A stretch of DNA of 14,095 nucleotides, taken from NCBI GenBank assembly GCA_943371535.1, contig CALRVE020000069.1, positions 1 through 14,095 of the forward strand, in the 5' to 3' direction. The translations under genes and the position numbers were made by a program. This DNA is from UBA1930 sp943371535 (lineage in GTDB: Bacteria > Bacteroidota > Bacteroidia > Chitinophagales > Chitinophagaceae). Below are positions 6,767-14,042 of this stretch, piece by piece (the stretch's first letter is position 1; the number at the start of each line of letters is the position of its first letter). The notes below the pieces were generated by a model. That model was not told where the DNA came from. It saw nothing but the letters and a program-made list of their open reading frames with translations, and searched no databases.

Positions 6767-8671
6767 ATGAAATTATCGCTCATAGTTCTATTAACAATAG
6801 CCATTATAGGCATTTATGTTCCAGTTAATAGTCAAACCTTAAAAGGAAAAGTACTGAATGAAAGTGGCTTTGCTGCTGCCAATGTTAAGGTTCATTTCAC
6901 CAATAAAAAAAATACATTCATTACCAATAAAGATGGAAGTTTTAAAATAACAGCAACGCATTTACCCGACACTTTAGTTTTTAGTGCTGATGGATTTGAA
7001 CCTTATAAAGTTGTAATTACTGAAAAAAATATTGCCGATCCCGATTTTTCGGTGGTTTTACTCAACAAACGAAGTTATGATGAAGAAGTAGCAAGTGATG
7101 AATATAGGACTAAACGAAAAGCAATAGCAGATAAAACCTATGCAACAGGATTAGCAAAAAGTTCTGCTGAAAAATCGGCTACTATGAAAAGTGAATCTTT
7201 TACAACCGCTTTAACAGGGTCTGTTAGTGGAATTTCACTTAGAGGCTCAAGTTCAATAAGTAGTTCTTCAATGTATGCTCCTAAGCTTATTAGTAGAAGC
7301 TATTCAGGCTCTAGTAAAAAATTGATTTTTACCGATTCTGTTACTAAAAAAGATGGAAAAATATATGCTACTCGTTTACTCACTGCTGGCGAAATAAATG
7401 ATTTTACCAAATGGAAAATGTGGGACGATTTTACCGATAATGAATTTAAAGCGTACGCAAAAAATTGGAATATTTACATGAAACAACGGTATTGTGTAGA
7501 ACTACAAAATACCGCTAAATATGCAGTTGTAAATCATGCAGTTTATTTACTAAATAAATATACCAACGATACTTTATGGTGGGCTAAAACAGATAATACT
7601 GGTAAAGCCGAATTATGGGTAAACACCAATAACGAAAACCATGCTACAGAATATGTAATTGCAATTGAAGGATTTAATAAAATAAACAACCCATATACCT
7701 TTAATGAAGGCATTAATAGATTAACCATAAACACCAATTGCAATACCAATAATACTGTTGAAATTGCTTTTGTTGTAGATGCTACAGGTAGTATGGGCGA
7801 TGAAATTGAATACTTGAAATTAGAGTTAGAAGAGGTAATGCATAAAACTTTTACCCAATATTCAAACTTAGAAGTAAAAGCAGGATCTGTTTTTTATAGA
7901 GATCATGGCGATAATTATGTTACCAAGTTTGTTCCATTAAATAGCGATTTATTAAAAACCCTCAACTTTATTAAACTACAAAAAGCAGATGGTGGTGGAG
8001 ATATGCCTGAAGCTGTTGATGATGCTTTGGAAACTGCATTAAATAAATTGGGTTGGTCTAACCAAGCAAGAACCAAAATATTGTTTTTAATACTTGACGC
8101 ACCTCCACATACAACTGCTTCTAATAAAATGAATATTCTATTAAAAAGAGCCGCTGAACAAGGAATAAGAGTTGTACCCATTGTTTGTAGTGGAGCTGAT
8201 AAGCAAACAGAATTTTTAATGAGAAGTATTGCTTTAGCAACCAATGGCAGTTACTTGTTTTTAACCAATCATAGTGGGGTAGGTGATGAACACATGAAAC
8301 CAACAACCGATGCTTTTACTGTAGAATTGCTGAACAATTTAATGCCAAGAATTATTCAGCAAATGATTTATGTAAGTAGTTGTAGCAATCAACAACAATC
8401 AGAACCACCTTATAAAGTTCAATTGAATATTGTACAAATTAAAGCAACGCCTAATCCAACAAGAGGTAATGTTACCATTACAAGTACAAAGGGTTTAAAA
8501 GATATTTTTATTACCGATTTTACTGGAAAAATATTGGTGCGGTTAAATAGCAATGAAAAGCAATTACAATGGAGTATCAATATTCAACATTATCCATCTG
8601 GAACTTATTTAGTAAGGTATTTAACCAATAACAATGAATGGGGAGTCGAAAGAATAGTTTTAGTGCACTAA
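6767..8671 (+). CDS. Secreted von Willebrand factor A protein with CarboxypepD_reg-like N-terminus and T9SS C-terminal sorting domain
   Basis: The product is 634 residues with a signal peptide (1-22, ending VNS). Residues 24-98 resemble a carboxypeptidase-regulatory/SusC N-terminal beta domain (LKGKVLNESG...TNKDGSFKI...LVFSADGFEPY). Residues about 104-165 resemble a TonB-plug entry segment (ALTGSVSGISLRGSSSI at 148-164), followed by a Ser-rich linker. Residues 200-325 contain LTAGEINDFTKW and TDNTGKAELWV, suggestive of a second regulatory-type beta domain. Residues 331-535 form a vWA domain with MIDAS Asp338-x-Thr340-Gly-Ser342, YRDHGD (378-382 region), GGGDMPEA (Asp412) and LDAPPH (Asp444). 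The C-terminus (558-634) is a Por-secretion-tail type domain (ATPNPTRGNVTI, TDFTGKIL, YPSGTYLVRY), predicting T9SS export and surface attachment or release. The binding partner is unknown. The gene is divergent from the S8 peptidase gene and is followed by a hairpin. Confidence 0.9.
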   Translation: MKLSLIVLLTIAIIGIYVPVNSQTLKGKVLNESGFAAANVKVHFTNKKNTFITNKDGSFKITATHLPDTLVFSADGFEPYKVVITEKNIADPDFSVVLLNKRSYDEEVASDEYRTKRKAIADKTYATGLAKSSAEKSATMKSESFTTALTGSVSGISLRGSSSISSSSMYAPKLISRSYSGSSKKLIFTDSVTKKDGKIYATRLLTAGEINDFTKWKMWDDFTDNEFKAYAKNWNIYMKQRYCVELQNTAKYAVVNHAVYLLNKYTNDTLWWAKTDNTGKAELWVNTNNENHATEYVIAIEGFNKINNPYTFNEGINRLTINTNCNTNNTVEIAFVVDATGSMGDEIEYLKLELEEVMHKTFTQYSNLEVKAGSVFYRDHGDNYVTKFVPLNSDLLKTLNFIKLQKADGGGDMPEAVDDALETALNKLGWSNQARTKILFLILDAPPHTTASNKMNILLKRAAEQGIRVVPIVCSGADKQTEFLMRSIALATNGSYLFLTNHSGVGDEHMKPTTDAFTVELLNNLMPRIIQQMIYVSSCSNQQQSEPPYKVQLNIVQIKATPNPTRGNVTITSTKGLKDIFITDFTGKILVRLNSNEKQLQWSINIQHYPSGTYLVRYLTNNNEWGVERIVLVH

Positions 8672-8676
8672 TATAT

Positions 8677-8710
8677 TAAAGTGATCTCCTTTACAAAGAA
8701 GACCACTTTA
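8677..8710 (+). terminator. Imperfect hairpin just after the vWA gene, possible terminator or attenuator
   Basis: TAAAGTG (8677-8683) pairs with CACTTTA (8704-8710). The interior adds TCT/AGA and CTTT/AAAG pairs across two mismatches, leaving a very small loop. It begins six bases after the vWA stop codon. What follows is AT-rich with a TATTTTTA stretch but no clean T-run, so termination may be partial, allowing read-through into the small gene that starts 32 bases downstream. Confidence 0.5.
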
Positions 8711-8742
8711 CATTTATAAATATTTCTCTATTTTTATTGCCA

Positions 8743-9186
8743 ATGGAGAAGAAAAAAAAAGGGCCAGATATAATCGATAAAATTTTAGATGCCTGTTATC
8801 AGCATAATAAGGATGCATTGTTTACCATGAGTTTAATGCATCAATATGAAGAAAGAGGTTTTTTAACCAAAGGTCAATTAGAAGGCTTATTTAATAAAGC
8901 CAGTGCTATACACGATATGCCAGTTGCTTGGTTGGCTACTTTAGAAGCCACCATTGCAAAATTGCCCACTAGAGATAAAACACCATTGCAAAAAAAAGTA
9001 GATTTAGTTAAACCAAAAGATGCAGTTATTGAACAAAAAATACAAACTATTTTAGCAAAATATCCTCAACATAAAGCTGTATTGGCTTTACAATTTAAGT
9101 TTGAAAAACAAAATGAGCTAACAGCTGCCGAATTAAAAGAAGTAGAAAAATTTTATGACTTATTAATTGTAAAAAAGAAGGGTTAG
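8743..9186 (+). CDS. Small hypothetical protein, Lys-rich and helical, unrecognised family
   Basis: The product is 147 residues. I chose the ATG at 8743 (MEKKKKGPDIID); an in-frame TTG two codons upstream is possible but less likely. There is no signal peptide or membrane segment, so it is probably cytoplasmic. The sequence appears mostly alpha-helical, in two halves: residues 9-65 (DIIDKILDACYQHN, then LMHQYEERGFLTKGQLEGLF) and 85-145 (VIEQKIQTILAKYP, ending in a basic VKKKG tail). The phrase EERGFLTKGQLEGL loosely recalls short helical modules next to nucleic-acid enzymes, but that is too weak for an assignment. A run of nine A residues (8752-8760) lies just after the start. The stop codon TAG overlaps the stop codon of the opposing ATP-grasp gene. 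It may be transcribed by read-through from the vWA gene. Confidence 0.75.
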   Translation: MEKKKKGPDIIDKILDACYQHNKDALFTMSLMHQYEERGFLTKGQLEGLFNKASAIHDMPVAWLATLEATIAKLPTRDKTPLQKKVDLVKPKDAVIEQKIQTILAKYPQHKAVLALQFKFEKQNELTAAELKEVEKFYDLLIVKKKG

Positions 9187-10706
9187 GCAGTTTCGGCATC
9201 TAAAACTTGTATAGTTCTATTAAAATAGGCGATTGCTTCATCTTTACTTTTCGCTATGCATACTACCCCAACTTTTCCATATTGAGATAATGCACCAATC
9301 ATATGAAACATTACCCCACATTGCGTTGAAACATCAAATAATAGTTTATTACACATAGCAATATCAATTAAATCGTGTGGTGTTAATCCCTTGTATTTTT
9401 CATTGATTACATTGTCGGATGCAAAATAATATCTTATTTGACCACTAGGAGTAATATAGGTTGAATTTTGCCAATGATATTCACCTCCTGTTAAATATTG
9501 CAACATCATAAACGGATGTGTTGTTCCTCCTTTTCTAAGATTGGTTTCTATAGTATAATGTTTCCAGTTGTTATTTTCTTTCACCGAAAGAAAGTCGATT
9601 GAAAATCTACCCAACACACCATCTGCTTGCATTAGTTCTGCTATTTTGTATGCAAGAGTGGCTATTTCAACACTGTATTCTTTTGAAGCAGGAAAATGAG
9701 CTCCTATAAATACCTGTTCAGATTCGCCTCCTAATAATTGATCATGTGTAGAAATAATATCAATTCCTCCAACAGGATTAATTCTGCATTGAACAGATGG
9801 AGAATATTTTTCACTACCTTCTATAAATTCTTCTACAATTCCACCCATTGAATAAAACTTATTTAAAAACTGTTCTATGCTTACTTTTGGTGCAACTACT
9901 TTTAACTGTTCGTGCATTACTCTTTTTACAACTTCTACTTCCAGTACTTCATTAATTAAAAAGTCATAATTAAACACAGCATTTCCTTCACCTGAAAAAC
10001 CATCATTCATTTTTATAATAGCTTTTCTAACTATTTGCTTTTCTTTTTTTAAAAGAATAATTGCGTTAATAATATCTTCTTCGGTTTGCAAATTTTCATA
10101 ACCATGTGGTATTAGTACATTGGCTTTTTTATAAGTTAATCTACATCCGGTTTTGGTGCCTAATGGCAATAAATTTGGGTTACAACCATAAATAGGTATA
10201 TCAAGTAGTTGAGCCAACTTTTGCTCATGTTTTGTTACATTAAAGCAAGCCATGTGTGCATTTTCAGGATACTTAATTTGATCTTTAATTCTTTTAATTA
10301 ATCGAGGTCGGCTTAGTATTTTTTCAGTTAAAGATTTTGCCGAAGTATCGTAACAACTAAATAAGGTAAGTCTTTGCCTAGCATGATAGCCAGTAATGCC
10401 AGGTAAAAGATGTAAATAATAATCTACAATTGTATTGTCAATTGAAGTGCTAGTAACATAAATAACATTTGTTTTGGGCATACTAAGTTGCATTAACATA
10501 CACAGCATTCTTTCTTCATAGTGTATAATGCCTTTTACTGCTCTAAGTATTTCTTTATCTAATGTTAAACTAGGAATAATTACTACTGTTTTTTCAGCAT
10601 TAATATTTAAAAAAACATTTTGATAATTTTTTGTGAGTCTATTCTGTAGTTGTATAAAAGCTTCATGAAGAATAGCTTCTTCTGAAAGGGTTGTTGATGT
10701 AAGCAT
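9183..10706 (-). CDS. ATP-grasp carboxylate-amine ligase, PGM1-like peptide ligase family
   Basis: The product is 507 residues from an ATG at 10704-10706, cytoplasmic with no signal. Residues about 35-190 look like a pre-ATP-grasp (Rossmann-like) domain: TVVIIPSLTLD, NVIYVTSTSID, and GYHARQRLTLF. The ATP-grasp core (about 195-410) has a glycine-rich nucleotide loop KMNDGFSGEGNA (232-243), the hinge EEFIEG (292-297), Asp371 in RFSIDF, and metal ligands Glu387 and Asn389 in IETNLR. It is followed by GGTTHPF (393-399), which I associate with ligases resembling the pheganomycin peptide ligase PGM1. Residues about 420-507 form a PGM1_C-like tail. The general reaction would be ATP-dependent acyl-phosphate activation and amide bond formation. 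The substrates cannot be read from the sequence, and no carrier, precursor peptide or NRPS lies beside it. It converges on the small plus-strand gene with overlapping stops. Confidence 0.82.
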   Translation of the reverse strand: MLTSTTLSEEAILHEAFIQLQNRLTKNYQNVFLNINAEKTVVIIPSLTLDKEILRAVKGIIHYEERMLCMLMQLSMPKTNVIYVTSTSIDNTIVDYYLHLLPGITGYHARQRLTLFSCYDTSAKSLTEKILSRPRLIKRIKDQIKYPENAHMACFNVTKHEQKLAQLLDIPIYGCNPNLLPLGTKTGCRLTYKKANVLIPHGYENLQTEEDIINAIILLKKEKQIVRKAIIKMNDGFSGEGNAVFNYDFLINEVLEVEVVKRVMHEQLKVVAPKVSIEQFLNKFYSMGGIVEEFIEGSEKYSPSVQCRINPVGGIDIISTHDQLLGGESEQVFIGAHFPASKEYSVEIATLAYKIAELMQADGVLGRFSIDFLSVKENNNWKHYTIETNLRKGGTTHPFMMLQYLTGGEYHWQNSTYITPSGQIRYYFASDNVINEKYKGLTPHDLIDIAMCNKLLFDVSTQCGVMFHMIGALSQYGKVGVVCIAKSKDEAIAYFNRTIQVLDAETA

Positions 10707-10861
10707 TGCAATAGTTTGAGCAACAAAATATAAAATTGGTTGCTACAAAAAAATGATGTAAATCACTATTGAAAACTATTACACGTAATAATAGAATTAT
10801 TTATGTTCATCTGCACTGATAAATGAGGAATTGGAAGAGAATCTTTCGTGGTCAAAATAAC

Positions 10862-11314
10862 CTAAAACATGCTAAAACTATGTTTACCACTATAATTAAA
10901 TGGTACGGTTACAAATATGCCTGCTTTGCCAACTCTTGTTGTGCCTTTTACATTAAGTAGTACTTCTTTATTAAAAACAACGGATAATAAATTTTTAAAC
11001 ACTCCTTTCATATCTACCTCAATTTTACTGGGTAGCGTAAACTCACTTCTTCTTGCAATGTGTAAAATGGTATCTAGCTTGTATTTACCTAAATAATTAT
11101 TATCTACATAAATGTCACAATCCACTTTTCTTAAATCAACACCAAATTGGTTAGGGTTGAAATACACCAAGTCCATATTTAAACTTGATTTATCAAAACC
11201 CAAAGATTTTATTTCTACATTTCTTACTGCTCTATAATCAAATCCTTGTGGTTTTTTACAAGAAGTGAAAACAACAATCAACAAGAGAACCAATAAAAAT
11301 ATATTTCTATTCAT
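10862..11314 (-). CDS. LEA14-like (LEA_2-type) lipoprotein
   Basis: The product is 150 residues from an ATG at 11312-11314. The N-terminus is a lipoprotein signal: a hydrophobic FLLVLLLIVVF run and lipobox VFTSC with Cys19, then KKPQ. The mature part is a single beta-sandwich resembling LEA14/water-stress domains: NVEIKSLGFDKSSLNMDLVY, then FNPNQFGVDLRKVDCDIYVD (the typical NPN-x-x-x-V/L-x-L-x-x-V/L pattern), YLGKYKLDTILHI, and the strand pair at VLLNVKGTTRVGKAGIFVTVPFNYSG. From family knowledge, such lipoproteins are common in Bacteroidota; their role is poorly defined, so no specific function is claimed. It begins downstream of the S9 gene terminator, so it should have its own promoter in 11315-11353. 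The ATP-grasp gene starts 155 bases further on the same strand, and co-transcription is uncertain. Confidence 0.82.
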   Translation of the reverse strand: MNRNIFLLVLLLIVVFTSCKKPQGFDYRAVRNVEIKSLGFDKSSLNMDLVYFNPNQFGVDLRKVDCDIYVDNNYLGKYKLDTILHIARRSEFTLPSKIEVDMKGVFKNLLSVVFNKEVLLNVKGTTRVGKAGIFVTVPFNYSGKHSFSMF

Positions 11315-11353
11315 GAATTATTTTTTCATAAAATTAAAGAAAATCAAGTTAAT

Positions 11354-11391
11354 AAAAAGCCTGCTTCTCTTTTTTGAAGCAGGCTTTTTTT
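11354..11391 (-). terminator. Strong intrinsic terminator after the S9 peptidase gene, symmetric
   Basis: A perfect 14-bp inverted repeat, AAAAAGCCTGCTTC (11354-11367) and GAAGCAGGCTTTTT (11376-11389), encloses an 8-base loop. The GC-rich core is GCCTGCTTC. A T-run follows on both strands (five on the minus strand, seven on the plus strand), so it could work in both directions. It lies 14 bases after the stop of the minus-strand S9 gene, which is its natural client. Confidence 0.92.
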
Positions 11392-11404
11392 AGTAGAACC
11401 AATA

Positions 11405-13912
11405 TTATTTCTTCTTTTCAATTTCAACATTAATTTCTTCAATATCTACTTCACGTTCACTTGTATCTCCCAATAACCAAGTACTAAAATAATCGGCTGT
11501 TTTCCAAAACCAATATTCAGTCATATTACCAAAGGCATGGCGTTGAGTTGGCAGTAACAACATATCGAAACGTTTATTGGCATTGATTAATGCGTTCACT
11601 ACTCTCATGGTATTTGCAGGATGAACATTGTTATCTATTTCTCCATGAATAAGTAATAATCTACCTTTTAAATTCTTGGCAACATCAGGATTTTTATCAA
11701 TACTATAAACAAAGCTTGTATCTCCTTTTTCACTAATTACTTCTTTTACTCCATTATGTTTTTCACTCCACCACCTGTTGTAAATGCTGTTATCATGATT
11801 ACCTGCATTGCTTACAGCCACTTTAAAAAAGTTAGGGTATACCAACATGGCAGCAGTACTCATAAAACCACCACCACTATGACCATGAATGCCCACTTTA
11901 TTGATATCTATAAAAGAGAAACGATCGGCTAATTGTTCTGCTGCTGCTTTTTTATCGGCCAAACCATAATCTCTTAAATTGTTGTATCCATAATTATGGT
12001 ACCATTTACTACGAGCAGGATGACCACCTCTATTGCCTATGGTAATTACTACAAAACCCAATTGAGCTAAACGATCTACTCTATCCATTCCTCTGCTGAA
12101 AGATTTGTTTACAGCTTCTGTTTGTGGACCAGGATACACATACTCTATAATTGGATATTTCTTCGTAGCATCAAAGTTGAAAGGCTTGTACATTACCCCA
12201 TATAAATCTGTAATGCCATCGGCAGCTTTTACTTTAAAAGGCTCAGGGAATTTGTAACCTGCGGCGAAAAGAGAAGTAAAATCTGCTGTTTCTAAATCTA
12301 TGATTTTTTTGCCTTCGCTATTGTATAAAGCAGATTTAGGTACAGTATTTACTCTTGAATAATTATTAATGAAGTAGCTGTTATTATCGTTCATGTTTAC
12401 AGCATAGTCAAAATTGCCTTCGTTCAATAATTTTAATCCACTACCATCAAAATTTACTTTGTAAACATGTAAATAGTAAGGGTCTTCTTTTTCGGTACTT
12501 AAATCATTTTTGCCTTTTACCTCAGTATTATTTTCTCTGCCACTTGCAGTGAAATAAAGAACACGTTTTTTCTCATCTATTCCAACAATATCTTCACAAT
12601 GCCATGCACCATTGGTAATTTGGTTTTTTAATTTTCCATTTTCATCGTATAAATAAAAATGAGCCCAGCCATCTCTTTCACTCCATTCAATAAATTCTTT
12701 TCCATCGTTTACAATACCTAATCTTTTTACTTCAACATAAGTATTTAAACGCTCTTCAATTAAAGTTTTTACTGTGCTTGTTGTTACGTCAACAACACAT
12801 TGATCTATCTTTTTTAAATCTCTACTTGTACGTGAAAAGTAAAATTTAGTGTTATTACCCAACCAAATTGAAGGTCTAAAATCATCATCTCTATTTGCCG
12901 CCAATGCAGGTTTACTCCATACATTAATGTCTTGATCTTTAAAGCTACTTACATTTAATTCTTTAGCAGTTTTGTTACTCATATCGAATAACATTAAATG
13001 ATCTACAGGACTTTCTTTTTCACCAGGCATCCAATATTTATAAGTTTCAATAGTAGGACGAGGATCTGCAATGCTATTAATTACCCAAAGTTCTTTTACT
13101 TTTCTTGAATCAGTTTTAGTGGTGGTAAAATATTTGCTATCAGGGCTCCATAAAAGGAATACAGATTTTCTTTTATTCTTATTTTTTTCTTTATCTACAT
13201 TGGTTTCACCACCACCATAAGCACCACTTCCATAATAACTAAAATCTTCTATGCCATCGGTGGTTAGTTTGGTTTCAATTATGGTACTATCATTTTCATT
13301 GATTAAAGCCTTTTCGTAGTTGGCTTTATCCATATAATACAGGTTGAAATTTTTACCAAAAACAATGGTATTTCCATCAGGTGAAATATTGGCCCAACGT
13401 TGATTGCGTTTTGGTTTTTTGAATTCGGTTAATTCAATTAATTCAGTTGTGTTGATATTGTATTCAAAATAGAAAGTCTTTTTAACTTTAACGGGTTTAG
13501 CATCTTTTTTGGCAGTGGTATCTTTCTTTTCAATTTCTTGCGTACTTTTTACTTCAAATTGAATCCAGTTTTCATCACGAACAAAACGCATGCTATCCAA
13601 TCCTAAATTTTGTGCATCAAAAGGATCTTTCACAATTTTAGTGATTTCCATAGCTAACTTTTCGTTATCGAAGAGTAGTTTTTTTTCACCTTTAACAGGA
13701 TCTACGATATACCATTTTTTACCTTCAGTAGTTTGATACGTGTACCAAAAACGATCTGATTTTTTTAGCCAATGTGGATCAACACTAGTGCTAAACAACA
13801 TTTTCTCTAACTTTTTGGGCGAAAATTTAGCAGCCAATTGATAGTTGGCTTTTTGTTGGGCAACAGAACTTGTAGTAATGCAAATAGCAATTAGAAAAGC
13901 AATTATACGCAT
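11405..13912 (-). CDS. Secreted S9 family peptidase, dipeptidyl peptidase IV-like
   Basis: The product is 835 residues with a signal peptide ending at SSVAQ (about residue 19), so it is periplasmic or exported. Residues about 50-550 form the DPP-IV N-terminal beta-propeller, including ISPDGNTIVF (176-185), LWSPDSKYF (254-262) and SERDGWAHFYLYD (411-423), the last typical of bacterial DPP-IV-like propellers. Residues 560-815 are the alpha/beta-hydrolase catalytic domain, with DGITDLYGVMYKP, the oxyanion region YVYPGP, nucleophile Ser679 in GHSGGG, Asp760 in HGEIDNNVH and His792 in RHAFGN. The triad is complete. From the family, it should release N-terminal dipeptides or otherwise trim short peptides, often after proline; exact specificity is not readable here. 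Lys/Asp-rich insertions at 125-146 and 236-250 interrupt the propeller. The C-terminal tail is acidic then basic and lacks a T9SS domain. It has its own strong terminator. Confidence 0.93.
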   Translation of the reverse strand: MRIIAFLIAICITTSSVAQQKANYQLAAKFSPKKLEKMLFSTSVDPHWLKKSDRFWYTYQTTEGKKWYIVDPVKGEKKLLFDNEKLAMEITKIVKDPFDAQNLGLDSMRFVRDENWIQFEVKSTQEIEKKDTTAKKDAKPVKVKKTFYFEYNINTTELIELTEFKKPKRNQRWANISPDGNTIVFGKNFNLYYMDKANYEKALINENDSTIIETKLTTDGIEDFSYYGSGAYGGGETNVDKEKNKNKRKSVFLLWSPDSKYFTTTKTDSRKVKELWVINSIADPRPTIETYKYWMPGEKESPVDHLMLFDMSNKTAKELNVSSFKDQDINVWSKPALAANRDDDFRPSIWLGNNTKFYFSRTSRDLKKIDQCVVDVTTSTVKTLIEERLNTYVEVKRLGIVNDGKEFIEWSERDGWAHFYLYDENGKLKNQITNGAWHCEDIVGIDEKKRVLYFTASGRENNTEVKGKNDLSTEKEDPYYLHVYKVNFDGSGLKLLNEGNFDYAVNMNDNNSYFINNYSRVNTVPKSALYNSEGKKIIDLETADFTSLFAAGYKFPEPFKVKAADGITDLYGVMYKPFNFDATKKYPIIEYVYPGPQTEAVNKSFSRGMDRVDRLAQLGFVVITIGNRGGHPARSKWYHNYGYNNLRDYGLADKKAAAEQLADRFSFIDINKVGIHGHSGGGFMSTAAMLVYPNFFKVAVSNAGNHDNSIYNRWWSEKHNGVKEVISEKGDTSFVYSIDKNPDVAKNLKGRLLLIHGEIDNNVHPANTMRVVNALINANKRFDMLLLPTQRHAFGNMTEYWFWKTADYFSTWLLGDTSEREVDIEEINVEIEKKK

Positions 13913-14006
13913 GTGTAAGAGGATTTAGAGTGGGAAAGTAAGTAGCATTGTTAATACCTACAAACCTTTTATAAAAAATAATGGTTGATGGGTTTGAATT
14001 CTAGGT

Positions 14007-14042
14007 AAAAAAAGTAGTTATCACTTTTGTGATAACTACTTT
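14007..14042 (-). terminator. Strong hairpin with T-run on the minus strand, probable terminator of an upstream gene off the right edge
   Basis: AAAGTAGTTATCAC (14011-14024) and GTGATAACTACTTT (14029-14042) form a perfect 14-bp stem with a TTTT loop. On the minus strand the stem runs into seven T residues (complement of A at 14007-14013), the intrinsic-terminator layout. It would end a minus-strand transcript entering from beyond 14095; positions 14043-14095 show no recognisable coding signal. It lies about 95 bases upstream of the S9 peptidase start, so that gene should have its own promoter in 13913-14006. Confidence 0.75.

Noticed and set aside
7543..8306. Minus-strand open frames antisense to the vWA gene
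   Set aside because: They overlap the vWA domain, whose sense reading has intact MIDAS motifs, and have no independent start context or domain.
8737..8742. Upstream TTG start for the small plus-strand gene
   Set aside because: An ATG lies two codons downstream and is the simpler choice.
10776..10794. CTATTA...TAATAG inverted repeat upstream of the ATP-grasp gene
   Set aside because: Short and AT-rich in an AT-rich spacer; no matching element elsewhere in the window.
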